NCBI GenBank assembly: GCA_021162325.1
Contig: JAGGYV010000067.1
Span: 1 to 15,435, forward strand
Length of the DNA stretch: 15,435 nt
Source of the DNA: Desulfobacteraceae bacterium
Lineage (GTDB): Bacteria; Desulfobacterota; Desulfobacteria; Desulfobacterales; Desulfosalsimonadaceae
Direction: 5' to 3'
How positions within the stretch are numbered: the first letter of the stretch is position 1; each line of letters begins with the position of its first letter. The translations under genes and the position numbers were made by a program. Below the pieces are notes generated by a model. The model was not told where the DNA came from and made no database searches. It saw only the letters and a list, made by a program, of their open reading frames with translations. Of the stretch, positions 7,541 to 15,245 are shown piece by piece.

Positions 7541-7665
7541 GTAACATATTGTTAATGAGATGGATCTTATTTCTAAGCTTTTGCAGTGATTGATAAATCG
7601 TTTTTTCAAAGAGGGTGATCGTCACTATGAAAAGCTTTCTATGATGCCCATTATTTTTCAAGTTT

Positions 7666-8461
7666 TTGGATTCGTTTTCACTGACCGAACCGGAAGCTGG
7701 TTCCGATATTCTAAATGTAAAAACCACGGCAAAGAGGGTTGATGACAACTGGGTGCTTAACGGTAAAAAATCTTTAGCCACCGGTGCGGCCATTGCTGAT
7801 TATATTCTCGTTGTGGCGCGTACCAGCATGGATAAACCATTTAATCATGGGGTATCGTTATTTATGGTTCCTGCAGATACCAGCGGAATAGATATATCCC
7901 CGCAGCAGAAACTGGCAACAAACGGATTTGTCAGCTGCGAGATAAATCTTGATTCCGTGGCGGTATCCCGGGATATGATCATCGGGGGACAGGATCTCGG
8001 GTGGGGGGTTCTCACCTTTGCCGGTGCGGTGGAACGTCTCATGGTTGCGGCTTCCTGCGTTGGGCTTTCTTTGCGAATGCTGGAATACCTTTATGAATAC
8101 ACCCAAAAGCGCATGATTCAGGGACAGCCGCTCTACGACATCCAATTGATCAATCATCAGCTGGCGGATATGGCAATAAAAATAAAGGCCGCTGACCCTG
8201 TTGTTGGAAAATGCCATTAATCTCCTGGCGTCCGGGGCAACACCCACTGTCGAAATTTGCGGTGCCAAGGTGTTCGCATCTGAAATGCAGCAGGAGATAT
8301 CTATGGCGGCAATGAAAATTATTGGCGGTCGCGCATATCTGAAAGATTATCCGATCGAGCGCTGGGTGCGGGAAGGATTGCTGTCGCTATATGCCGGCGG
8401 AACCAATGAATTACAAAAAAATATCATTGCCCGCAAATTGCATCGTTCTTTTAAGAATTAA
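7666..8461 (+). pseudogene. Acyl-CoA dehydrogenase, 5'-truncated and frameshifted
   Basis: Homology begins with DSFSLTEPEAGSD, the flavin/substrate-binding motif usually found roughly 120 residues into the roughly 380-aa family, so the N-terminal domain is missing; an in-frame stop at 7642-7644 closes the frame upstream. The first reading frame runs through the middle beta domain and part of the C-terminal helical domain, then stops at 8220. At the CCC run 8196-8198 one base too many shifts the frame: removing one C continues as AADLLLENAINLLASG and on to 8461. The second segment holds IIGGRAYLKDYPIERWVREG and the catalytic-region YAGGTNELQKNIIARKL near the C-terminus. The MarR gene starts 26 bp downstream. 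Fresh decay, or one sequencing error plus a real truncation, are the two readings. Confidence 0.85.
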
Positions 8462-8487
8462 AATATAAAAATTAAATAGGAGCCCTG

Positions 8488-8982
8488 ATGAATCGTTTAC
8501 CTCCCGAAGATTGCACCTTTTTCCTGATTACCAGAGCCTCGTTATCCGTTACATCGATTTTTAAAAAGGTGTTGGCCAAAAACGAATTGCCAGAGATTAA
8601 ACCTTCCTATCTGGGCGTCCTGATGTGTTTGTGGGAAATTGACGCCATGGATGAAATGCTCAGCAAATTCGGTAGCGAGGACGGGATGAAGTTAACTGAT
8701 CTTGGGCGTTGCGCCGGCGTGGAGCCATCAACCATCACCGGTTTGGTTGATCGAATGGAGCGCGACGGTCTGGTGTATCGCTCCCGTGTTCACAATGACC
8801 GCCGGGCGCAACAAGCGAATTTAACTGAAAAAGGACGTTTGATTCGCGAAAAAGTTGTTAAGGCGATGGATGATATGGCAAAAGAAGCCTTTGCCGGTAT
8901 TGCGCACGAGGAAATGGAAATGGCAAAAAAGGTTCTTTGGAAAATATTGGAAAATGTGAATAAGAAAAAAACCCTGACCTGA
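8488..8982 (+). CDS. MarR family transcriptional regulator
   Basis: The 164-aa protein has the MarR winged helix: KLTDLGRCAGVEPSTITGLV with the recognition helix at about 79-91, then a wing with RVHNDRRAQQANLTEKGR (100-117) carrying the usual Asp-Arg pair (104-105). Helices at both ends form the dimer interface. AGGAG stands 5 bp before the ATG. It follows the acyl-CoA dehydrogenase remnant by 26 bp in the same direction, so it was probably co-transcribed with it and may once have regulated an acyl-CoA or aromatic acid degradation unit. Residues 52-66 (DAMDEMLSKFGSEDG) form an insertion before the DNA-binding helices compared with short MarR proteins. Ligand and targets are not evident. Confidence 0.9.
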   Translation: MNRLPPEDCTFFLITRASLSVTSIFKKVLAKNELPEIKPSYLGVLMCLWEIDAMDEMLSKFGSEDGMKLTDLGRCAGVEPSTITGLVDRMERDGLVYRSRVHNDRRAQQANLTEKGRLIREKVVKAMDDMAKEAFAGIAHEEMEMAKKVLWKILENVNKKKTLT

Positions 8983-9099
8983 TTATTTTTGGCCGTCGTA
9001 GCCCGTCAACTGACACGAAAGATAGCGCTGCTTCTCACAAAAAGCACCAGCTCCTTTTCCGGAAACTTGAATCAACAATCATAGGGCATCGGAGGCGTA

Positions 9100-9128
9100 T
9101 TCCTGATTTAAATATAGAGGTTCAGGAA
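9100..9128. other. Weak hairpin in the gap between marR and DUF1820
   Basis: TTCCTGA (9100-9106) pairs with TCAGGAA (9122-9128) around a 15-bp loop between two convergent genes. It lacks a GC-rich stem and an immediate T-run, so it is at best a poor terminator. The rest of 8983-9167 shows nothing recognisable. Confidence 0.25.
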
Positions 9129-9167
9129 GGCGTAAAACGAATTTTTTACCAAAGGTGAGAGAGGTAA

Positions 9168-9518
9168 TTATTTCCCTTTTGGATGCGGCTGTTCTGCGGA
9201 AAGAACCACCAGATTTGACTTGTCTTTTTGAAATTTAAGCCCTTTATGCGCTTCTCCCACTTCCTCGATGGAAATGATGGAATAAATAGAAAGGTGCAGC
9301 GTTTTGACCCCCTCAAACTGACGTTTCTGATCTTCTTCTTCCGGATTAATAACAACGGATTTGGTATCAAAAACAAAGTCGGAAATGGCGACAAAACTGA
9401 GCCCCAAACTTGAATCAGTAACTGTTTTAGCCTTTAATGTTAATACTTTTATGTCTTTGGTGTCTTTGGCGTCGCGATAGGTAACCAGGTAAAAGGTTTC
9501 TTCTTTTTTCTTTGCCAT
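9168..9518 (-). CDS. DUF1820 family protein
   Basis: This 116-aa soluble protein begins MAKKKEETFYLVTYRD and contains SLGLSFVAISDFVFDTKSVV, then VINPEEEDQKRQFEGVKTLH and the conserved tail LSIYSIISIEEVGEAHKGL. The pattern of a basic start, a short beta-rich domain, an 'N/DPEEE...F.GVK' block and an 'IISIEEV' strand is that of the DUF1820 family, whose function is unknown. The C-terminus SAEQPHPKGK is charged and probably disordered. It is divergent from the DUF3467 gene across 251 bp of AT-rich sequence, and no strong Shine-Dalgarno precedes its ATG. Family assignment is from memory of the motif. Confidence 0.75.
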   Translation of the reverse strand: MAKKKEETFYLVTYRDAKDTKDIKVLTLKAKTVTDSSLGLSFVAISDFVFDTKSVVINPEEEDQKRQFEGVKTLHLSIYSIISIEEVGEAHKGLKFQKDKSNLVVLSAEQPHPKGK

Positions 9519-9769
9519 GCTGCGTTCACTTCTTTCAAATCACTTTATTTATTGGTTTTTTTATTTTGCTTACTCAAAATGCGTATCTATTTAAAACAAT
9601 AAAACAAACTGGGTTTTTTGTCAAAATCATAAAAATGTCATACCTATCCTTTTTATTTTTAAAGTTCAATAACTAGATGGATGTTTGATTGATATTTATG
9701 TAATAATTTGTTATTTCAAACAATCAATTCCAATTGGACAAAACATTTAAAGCGAGTAAAGGAACACAA

Positions 9770-10054
9770 ATGGATGATACCCAAAAAAAATCAGAGCAGA
9801 TTCAAATTAAAGCAAACGAGGAAATGTCCCAGGGACGTTACAGCAACTCCATGTTTATCGCCCATGGCCCGGAGGAATTTATTATTGACTGGCTGCTCAA
9901 CGCCCCGACTGGCGCGCATCTGGTATCCCGAATAATTGTAACTCCCGGGCATGTTAAAAGAATCATCAGCGCGTTGAATGATAATTTAAAAAGATATGAG
10001 GAAAAATTCGGGGAGATTAAACCGGCAGAACATACGGAACATAAATTTCACTAA
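9770..10054 (+). CDS. DUF3467 family protein
   Basis: The product (94 aa from the ATG at 9770) reads MDDTQKKSEQIQIKANEEM, then GRYSNSMFIAHGPEEFIIDW, then GAHLVSRIIVTPGHVKRII followed by ALNDNLKRYEEKFGEI. This is the small DUF3467 domain, a soluble two-layer protein of unknown function. The frame is open from a TTG at 9734, but AAAGGAA (9758-9764) is well placed for the 9770 ATG, and homology starts there. Its stop codon overlaps that of the penicillin-binding protein gene by three bases on the opposite strand (10051-10054), so transcripts of the two genes must run into each other. Confidence 0.82.
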   Translation: MDDTQKKSEQIQIKANEEMSQGRYSNSMFIAHGPEEFIIDWLLNAPTGAHLVSRIIVTPGHVKRIISALNDNLKRYEEKFGEIKPAEHTEHKFH

Positions 10055-12402
10055 ATCCCCTCTTTAAAGAAATCATCTTTTCCCGTGATAGTATCCGGGC
10101 TTTTGGTATATTCCGTGGGGGCTGACCCTTCTTTAAAACATTCAAAAATCGTATTTTGGGATTCCGGGATGGGAAGCAATCCCGTATCTGTATCTATTTT
10201 TGCAAACACCACACTATCCGGGACTTTAAATACTCTGACCGGCTGATCCTCAAGCGCCTGCTTCATAAAATCCAGCCATATCGGGCTGGCGGCACGGGAA
10301 CCGGTTTCCTTTTTTCCCAAAGACTGTTCATGATCAAAACCGACCCACACACCGGTAATATACCTGGGGGTATAGCCGACAAACCAGGCGTCATTTAAAT
10401 TATTTGTGGTTCCGGTCTTTCCTGCCACAGGCCGTTTCAGTGCCTTGATTCGCCAGCCGGTGCCATATTTTATCACCTCTCCCATCAAATGAGTAATAAT
10501 ATAGGCCGTGCTGTCCTCAATCACTTGCTTTGGTTCTAAATTATACGCCATGAGCACATTCCCGTCCCGATCCACCACTTTTTTGATAAAACACGGATCA
10601 ATCAGCTTACCCTGATTTGCAAAAACAGAATACGCGTTCACAAGCTCCAGCAGGGAAAGACCGGAAGAGCCTAACGAAAGGGAAAGGTCTCTGTCCAGCT
10701 TTGCGGTGATGCCCAGATTTCTCGAATATTTGATGATATAATCAATCCCGATATCCCGCAAAATCTTAACGGTAATCACATTTCGCGACTTGATCAACCC
10801 TTCACGGAACAGGGTAAATCCATGAAATTTTTTATCATAATTTTTCGGCTTCCAGGTGAAATCATGTTCCGCATCTTCAAAAATAATGGGAGAATCCACG
10901 ATCACCGAAGCCGGTGTAAACCCTCTATCCAGAGCGGCTGCATAAATGATGGGTTTAAACGCGGAGCCGGGTTGGCGACGGGATTGAATAGCCCGGTTAA
11001 ACTGGCTGATATCAAAGTCCAGCCCACCGACCATGGCCTTCACCGCCCCGGTTTCAGCCTCTATGGAAAGCAGTGCGGATTCGACTTTTGGAATCTGTTC
11101 TAACGCAAAAACCCACGTTAGCTGGCCCTTTTCTTTTTTAATTACCCGGACGTAAATGACATCGCCAACACGCAGAACCTCGCTGGGATTTCTGACGGTT
11201 GTTTCAAAATAATCCACTGTCGAATCCGGTTTTCGTGCCCATTTCATATCCTTGAGCGCAATCACCCCGCGTTTATTTCCCACTCGGACGGTCACGAGAT
11301 CCGCATGATCATTTACCTGAATCACCACGCCTTTGGTCATCATCTCTTTCTGTAAAGGCGTTTTTCTTAACTGCTCTTCAAGCGACTGAGAGAATGCTTC
11401 CATCTTCCCCGGCTGCAAGTGCTCCAGGGGTCCCCGATAACCCTGGCGTTTGTCCAGATCAACCAGGCCTTTTTGAATGGCTGCACGGGCCATCTTCTGT
11501 AGTTCAATATTGACGCAGGTATAGACCTCAAGGCCTTCATTATAAACCTTTTCCCGACCAAACATCTCTACCAGCGCCTGCCGGATGTGTTCCGTATAAC
11601 AGGGGACATTTTCCCGGAACCAGTTCTTTCGGGGACGAATATCCAGCGTTGTATTGATGGCTGCCGTGGCATCATGGTCTGAAATATATCTTTCCGCAGC
11701 CATCCGCCGAAGCACATAAATCTGCCTTTTTTTGGCCCGGTCTGGATATCTGAACGGAGAATACCGACTGGGCGCCTGGGGAAGACCGGCGAGCATCGCA
11801 CATTCCGACAGGCTCATGGTTTTTGCGGGCTTGCCGTAATAATTCTGTGCGGCGGCCTCAACACCGTATGCGCCGTTGCCCAAATAAATCTGATTTAAAT
11901 AAAGAAAAAGAATCTGATCTTTTGTAAATTTTTTGTCTATGCGGTAGGCTAAAATAGCCTCTTTGATTTTTCTCTGATAACTTCTTTCAGGTGTCAGCAG
12001 GAAAGATTTGGTCACCTGCTGGGTAATGGTACTGCCGCCCTGAACGATTGCCCCGGCTTTCAGATTTTTGAGAAACGCCCTAAAAATACTGTGCAGATCA
12101 ATTCCCTTGTGTTGATAAAACCGGGCGTCTTCGGCTGCGACAAACGCCTGAATCAAATAATCCGGCATTTCAGAAAGTTCAATAACAATACGCTGTTGTT
12201 TATAAAATTCTGCGATTTTACGGTTGTCATCCGAGTAAACGGACGTAATAATCGGCGGCCGGTAATCATTTAAAGAAGAAATATTCGGCAGATCCTTAGC
12301 AAAATAAAAATATACGCTGGCAAATCCGGCCATGCCTAAAAAAATCCCTAAACCGATGAGAACGAACAGCCATTTAATGAGTTTAAATAAAATTTTCATC
12401 AT
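10051..12402 (-). CDS. mrcA: Penicillin-binding protein 1A (bifunctional glycosyltransferase/transpeptidase)
   Basis: The 783-aa class A PBP polymerises lipid II and cross-links peptidoglycan at the periplasmic face. One membrane anchor spans about residues 9-31. The GT51 domain carries catalytic Glu91 in AAEDARFYQHKG and QGGSTITQQVTKSFLL (121-136). An OB-like PBP1A domain sits around 355-435 (KGVVIQVNDHADLVTVRVG). The transpeptidase has Ser480 in GSAFKP (SxxK), KSRN (538-541) and KTGT (662-665). All catalytic motifs are intact and length is normal for PBP1A. Two adjacent ATG codons (12402 and 12399) can start it; the weak AGG site upstream is in a small hairpin. Its stop overlaps that of the convergent DUF3467 gene. 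Confidence 0.96.
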   Translation of the reverse strand: MMKILFKLIKWLFVLIGLGIFLGMAGFASVYFYFAKDLPNISSLNDYRPPIITSVYSDDNRKIAEFYKQQRIVIELSEMPDYLIQAFVAAEDARFYQHKGIDLHSIFRAFLKNLKAGAIVQGGSTITQQVTKSFLLTPERSYQRKIKEAILAYRIDKKFTKDQILFLYLNQIYLGNGAYGVEAAAQNYYGKPAKTMSLSECAMLAGLPQAPSRYSPFRYPDRAKKRQIYVLRRMAAERYISDHDATAAINTTLDIRPRKNWFRENVPCYTEHIRQALVEMFGREKVYNEGLEVYTCVNIELQKMARAAIQKGLVDLDKRQGYRGPLEHLQPGKMEAFSQSLEEQLRKTPLQKEMMTKGVVIQVNDHADLVTVRVGNKRGVIALKDMKWARKPDSTVDYFETTVRNPSEVLRVGDVIYVRVIKKEKGQLTWVFALEQIPKVESALLSIEAETGAVKAMVGGLDFDISQFNRAIQSRRQPGSAFKPIIYAAALDRGFTPASVIVDSPIIFEDAEHDFTWKPKNYDKKFHGFTLFREGLIKSRNVITVKILRDIGIDYIIKYSRNLGITAKLDRDLSLSLGSSGLSLLELVNAYSVFANQGKLIDPCFIKKVVDRDGNVLMAYNLEPKQVIEDSTAYIITHLMGEVIKYGTGWRIKALKRPVAGKTGTTNNLNDAWFVGYTPRYITGVWVGFDHEQSLGKKETGSRAASPIWLDFMKQALEDQPVRVFKVPDSVVFAKIDTDTGLLPIPESQNTIFECFKEGSAPTEYTKSPDTITGKDDFFKEGI

Positions 12403-12410
12403 CCGTATGA

Positions 12411-12424
12411 CCTGTGAAGACAGG
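12411..12424 (-). promoter_or_regulatory. Hairpin covering the mrcA ribosome binding site
   Basis: On the minus strand CCTGT-CTTC-ACAGG forms a 5-bp stem with a four-base loop; its 3' arm holds AGG, the only Shine-Dalgarno-like bases, 8-9 bp before the first ATG. The fold could limit translation, but a 5-bp stem can occur by chance. Confidence 0.3.
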
Positions 12425-12583
12425 TTGTTTTTATTTTATGCGCATCTTGATGTCACAAATATTAATTTAATATCCGGAACCCCAGTTTTAAAGCCTTTTT
12501 GTACTATCAGACAATTTATTAATTAGCAAGCCGCCTGTGAGGCCGAAAAAGCTCTACTTCACGGCTTCCGCCGACCTTTTTTG

Positions 12584-13087
12584 CTATTCCTGGGCCAGGG
12601 TATATTCCGCCAGCAGGCTGTTTTCCCAGTAATCATTGTCCGGTTTTGCAAAAAAAGTTTTAAACAATTCCAGGCTCTGGCGGCGCAACACATGGGGCAC
12701 AATTATAATATTTGCGTTTTTATAGAGTTTTGGCAACCCTGACAGATCACACCCGGTTCCCCCGCCCATGATATCTTCATATGCATACACGATTCGGTGG
12801 ATGCCGCTGATCAGGGAAGCCCCAAAACACATCAGACATGGTTCCATGGTGCAATACAATGTCAGTTCCTTCGTATTTTCAACCGCCTTATTTTCAGAAA
12901 GGGCTCTTAACGCCACGATCTCCGCATGATCAATTTCATTTGAATATTGACCGCTTGTGCCGTGGCGAAAACCGGTAGAAAGGATATTTTTTTTATCTGC
13001 AATCACACATCCCACCGGAAATTCCCCGGCCAAAAAAGCTTTTTCAGCCTGGGCCAATGCTTTTTCCATAAAATATTCATCAGTCAT
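12584..13087 (-). CDS. Nucleoside deaminase (CMP/dCMP deaminase, zinc-binding fold)
   Basis: The 167-aa protein has the cytidine deaminase-like zinc site: His54 and Glu56 in IDHAEIVAL, and Cys84/Cys87 in TMEPCLMC, with GEFPVGCVIAD (21-31) as the typical first strand. It hydrolytically deaminates a base or nucleoside. It resembles TadA and guanine deaminase relatives, but between the second strand and HAE it has RHGTSGQYSNEID (41-53) rather than the short TadA 'DPTAHAE' loop, and its C-terminal extension (about 140-167, WENSLLAEYTLAQE) differs, so it is probably not the tRNA adenosine deaminase. AAGGGGG precedes the ATG. It is divergent from the hydantoinase-A-like gene. Confidence 0.85.
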   Translation of the reverse strand: MTDEYFMEKALAQAEKAFLAGEFPVGCVIADKKNILSTGFRHGTSGQYSNEIDHAEIVALRALSENKAVENTKELTLYCTMEPCLMCFGASLISGIHRIVYAYEDIMGGGTGCDLSGLPKLYKNANIIIVPHVLRRQSLELFKTFFAKPDNDYWENSLLAEYTLAQE

Positions 13088-13216
13088 TTTTCCCCCTTGC
13101 CCGGATAACCAGCCAATAATATATGATTTTCAGCTTTACCGGATACCAACTCCCAACTTTTTTGTAAAGGTTCAAAGACAATAATTAACGTCAATAGTGA
13201 CAGATTCAGAGGGACA

Positions 13217-13246
13217 TTGACAATAAAGAAGTTTTTAGCTAATGAT
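13217..13246 (+). promoter_or_regulatory. Probable sigma-70 promoter of the hydantoinase-A-like gene
   Basis: A perfect TTGACA (13217-13222) is followed after 18 bp by AATGAT (13241-13246, 4 of 6). The gene ATG is 42 bp downstream, with AAGGA (13278-13282) 6 bp before it. Confidence 0.45.
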
Positions 13247-13255
13247 TAAAAGAGT

Positions 13256-13274
13256 TAAAATAGTTATCATTATC
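13256..13274 (+). promoter_or_regulatory. Possible Fur-box-like site
   Basis: The 19 bases ending in ATCATTATC match the E. coli Fur consensus at 14 of 19 positions. The right half is nearly perfect and the left half is poor. It lies between the predicted promoter and the ribosome site. AT-rich leaders give such matches by chance, so this is tentative. Confidence 0.2.
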
Positions 13275-13288
13275 AACAAGGAAAAAAT

Positions 13289-14980
13289 ATGATCATAGGA
13301 CTGGATGTTGGCGGCACACATACGGATATCGTCCTTGTCGGAAAAAACGGTCTGGAAAAAAAGATCAAAGTTCCGACAGATACCTCGGCTCTTTTTCAAA
13401 CAGTACTGACCGGCATTGAACAGATCACCGCAAACATCCCTCCTGAAAAAATCAAACATGCGGTTCTCAGCACCACCCTTACGACCAATGCCATTGTCCA
13501 GGACAAGCTGTCACCGGCGGCAATGATTGTTTCGGCAGGACCGGGAATTAATCCAGAGGCATTCCGCACCAACGATCATTATTTTACGGTTTCCGGCTCC
13601 ATTGATCACAGCGGCAAAGAAATCGACCCCATAGATAAAAACCAGATCGAAGAGATCGCCCGCCGCATCAAATCAGACGGAATCCGGCATGTGGGGGTGG
13701 TGGGGAAATTTTCCACCAGAAATCCGGAACATGAACTTGAAATTGAAAAAATATTAGCCCCGTATTTTGATAAAATATTTTTAGGCCACCGGATCTCCGG
13801 TCATCTCAATTTCCCCCGCAGAATTTCCACCACATTTCTAAACGCATCTGTATACCCGATTCACAAGGAATTCTTTGAAGCCGTCAAATTGAGCTTAAAG
13901 CAAAAAGGAATATCTATTCCCATCTATATCTTAAAAGCCGACGGTGGCACCATGGCCTTTGATGCATCCATCGACTTTCCAGGACAATCCGTTTTATCCG
14001 GTCCTTCTGCCAGTGTGATGGGATCTGTGGCTTTTGCGCCGGAAGATAAGGAAACCATTGTCATGGATATCGGCGGCACCACCACTGACATGGCCGTATT
14101 GATCAACCAGACCCCCCTGCTTTCGCCGCTGGGCATTGAAATCGGAAAATATAAAACCCTTATACGCGCATTAAATAGTTACTCCATCGGCATTGGCGGA
14201 GACAGCGTCGTTAAAATTGAAGGGGATTCTTTAAAAATCGGCCCGGATCGGGTCGGGCCGGCAATGGCTTACGGCGGTCAGCTGCCCACGCCCACGGACG
14301 CGCTCTTTGTCCTGGGAAAAACAGAAGACAAAAAAGGAGACAAAAGCAAATCCATCCAAGGGCTTACCCCCATTGCTGAAAAACTCGGACTCACGGTTAA
14401 AGAAGCTGCTTTTGAAATTTTTGACCTGGCCTGTCAGGACATATTAACGCATGCCCGAAAAATGATTGAGCAGATCAACAGCCAACCGGTTTACACCATC
14501 AAGGAAGTATTGACCGGCTACAAGTTAAACCCGCGTCATCTCATGGTACTTGGCGGACCCGCATCATATTTTGCCGAACACCTGGAACAGATCTCCGAAT
14601 TCACGGTCCAAACCGTCCCCCAGTGGTCGGTGGCCAATGCCATCGGTGCCGCGCTTTCAAGAACCACATGCGAAGTGACCCTGTTTGCAGACACCCAGAA
14701 AGGAATCGCCATGGCACCCGAAGAGTCTTTCTCAAAACCGGTGAAATCAGATTTCACCAAGAAAGACGCTCTGGAACTGGGGCATGAACTGCTCAGGCAG
14801 AAAGCGCTCCAGACCGGCGCGAATATTGATGACCTGGACCTGGATATTTTAGAAGACCTGGAGTTTAATATGGTCCGTGGATTTCGTTTAACCGGCAAAA
14901 ATATCCGCATCAAGCTGCAGGTCAAACCGGGATTGATCCACAATTACAAAATGATTACCGATAAAATTGCCGCCTTATAA
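13289..14980 (+). CDS. Hydantoinase/oxoprolinase family protein (HyuA-like ATPase)
   Basis: The 563-aa protein has the two ASKHA phosphate loops of HyuA/oxoprolinase A: GLDVGGTHTDIVLV (4-17) and VMDIGGTTTDMAVL (258-271). Between them are STTLTTNAIV (61-70) and LSGPSASVMGS (236-246), and SIGIGGDSVV (299-308), GPAMAYGG and LMVLGGPA (418-425) complete the ATP fold. Family members open 5-oxoproline or hydantoin rings, or form subunits of acetone carboxylase, using ATP. This one is shorter than HyuA (about 690 aa) and has no HyuB partner gene beside it, so its substrate is unknown; it may be a stand-alone paralogue. The start is fixed by AAGGA 6 bp upstream and by family alignment. A dispersed repeat composite follows the stop. 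Confidence 0.88.
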   Translation: MIIGLDVGGTHTDIVLVGKNGLEKKIKVPTDTSALFQTVLTGIEQITANIPPEKIKHAVLSTTLTTNAIVQDKLSPAAMIVSAGPGINPEAFRTNDHYFTVSGSIDHSGKEIDPIDKNQIEEIARRIKSDGIRHVGVVGKFSTRNPEHELEIEKILAPYFDKIFLGHRISGHLNFPRRISTTFLNASVYPIHKEFFEAVKLSLKQKGISIPIYILKADGGTMAFDASIDFPGQSVLSGPSASVMGSVAFAPEDKETIVMDIGGTTTDMAVLINQTPLLSPLGIEIGKYKTLIRALNSYSIGIGGDSVVKIEGDSLKIGPDRVGPAMAYGGQLPTPTDALFVLGKTEDKKGDKSKSIQGLTPIAEKLGLTVKEAAFEIFDLACQDILTHARKMIEQINSQPVYTIKEVLTGYKLNPRHLMVLGGPASYFAEHLEQISEFTVQTVPQWSVANAIGAALSRTTCEVTLFADTQKGIAMAPEESFSKPVKSDFTKKDALELGHELLRQKALQTGANIDDLDLDILEDLEFNMVRGFRLTGKNIRIKLQVKPGLIHNYKMITDKIAAL

Positions 14981-15003
14981 CTTGATGGTCTTATAAAAAA
15001 AGT

Positions 15004-15133
15004 GGCTAAGTTAAAAGTTTCACCAATCCCATAAAATTTGGCAAGGCGTATTGGTTTTTCAGGCTCGAAATTATACATGTAGTATCTTGAGTGCCTGAAA
15101 AACAAATACAACGCAGTAGATGGGACTTCCAAA
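15004..15133 (-). repeat. Dispersed repeat copy with an 11-bp perfect stem
   Basis: Its complement is about 90 percent identical by eye to 459-577. Arms GTTTTTCAGGC (15054-15064) and GCCTGAAAAAC (15093-15103) pair perfectly around a 28-bp loop that itself contains ATAC/GTAT. The left outer part (the complement of TTATTTGGAAGTCC) also matches the copy at 7282. Confidence 0.65.
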
Positions 15134-15153
15134 TAAGTAATTTTTAAAAACCA

Positions 15154-15222
15154 TTATCTCGCGCAGAGACGCAGGGATCGCAGAGGAAAAAATCTTTGCG
15201 TCACTGCGTCATTGCGGGATAA
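15154..15222. repeat. Foldback repeat made of 'GACGCAG' units
   Basis: The left arm (15154-15186, TTATCTCGCGCAGAGACGCAG and on) and the complement of the right arm (15194-15222, TTATCCCGCAATGACGCAG and on) pair imperfectly over about 29 bp with a short A-rich loop. Each arm contains GACGCAG and CGCA-AG blocks, giving the whole the look of a dispersed palindromic unit. Confidence 0.6.
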
Positions 15223-15245
15223 TAAATATAATAAATATAATAAAT
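15219..15245. repeat. Three perfect tandem copies of ATAATAAAT
   Basis: The 9-bp unit is repeated exactly three times, adjoining the right arm of the foldback repeat. A microsatellite of this kind is prone to length variation between strains. Confidence 0.85.

Larger units (their letters stand above)
7196..7648. mobile_element. 453-bp MITE-like element with 31-bp imperfect terminal inverted repeats (element 2)
   Basis: The left end (7196-7226, starting GGCTTCGTAAAAAGC) and the complement of the right end (7618-7648, starting GGCATCATAGAAAGC) match at 27 of 31 positions by eye, including runs of 12 (AAAGCTTTTCAT) and 8 (GTGACGAT). The interior holds a dispersed repeat copy, three REP-type hairpins and no credible coding sequence, so it would depend on a transposase elsewhere. 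No target site duplication was recognised. The right end lies within about 20 bp of where acyl-CoA dehydrogenase homology begins. Confidence 0.65.

Noticed and set aside
12531..12583. Terminator after the deaminase gene
   Set aside because: GC-rich stretches are present, but no clean stem followed by a T-run on the minus strand could be built.
14536..14943. 135-codon minus-strand frame opposite the HyuA-like gene
   Set aside because: Antisense shadow of a complete, motif-bearing gene; Ser/Arg-rich, no domain.
14944..15132. Open frame of 62 codons on the minus strand
   Set aside because: It is the translation of the dispersed repeat (FEPEKPIRLAKFYGIGETF) and ends inside the hyuA-like gene; the repeat copies are not under visible coding constraint.
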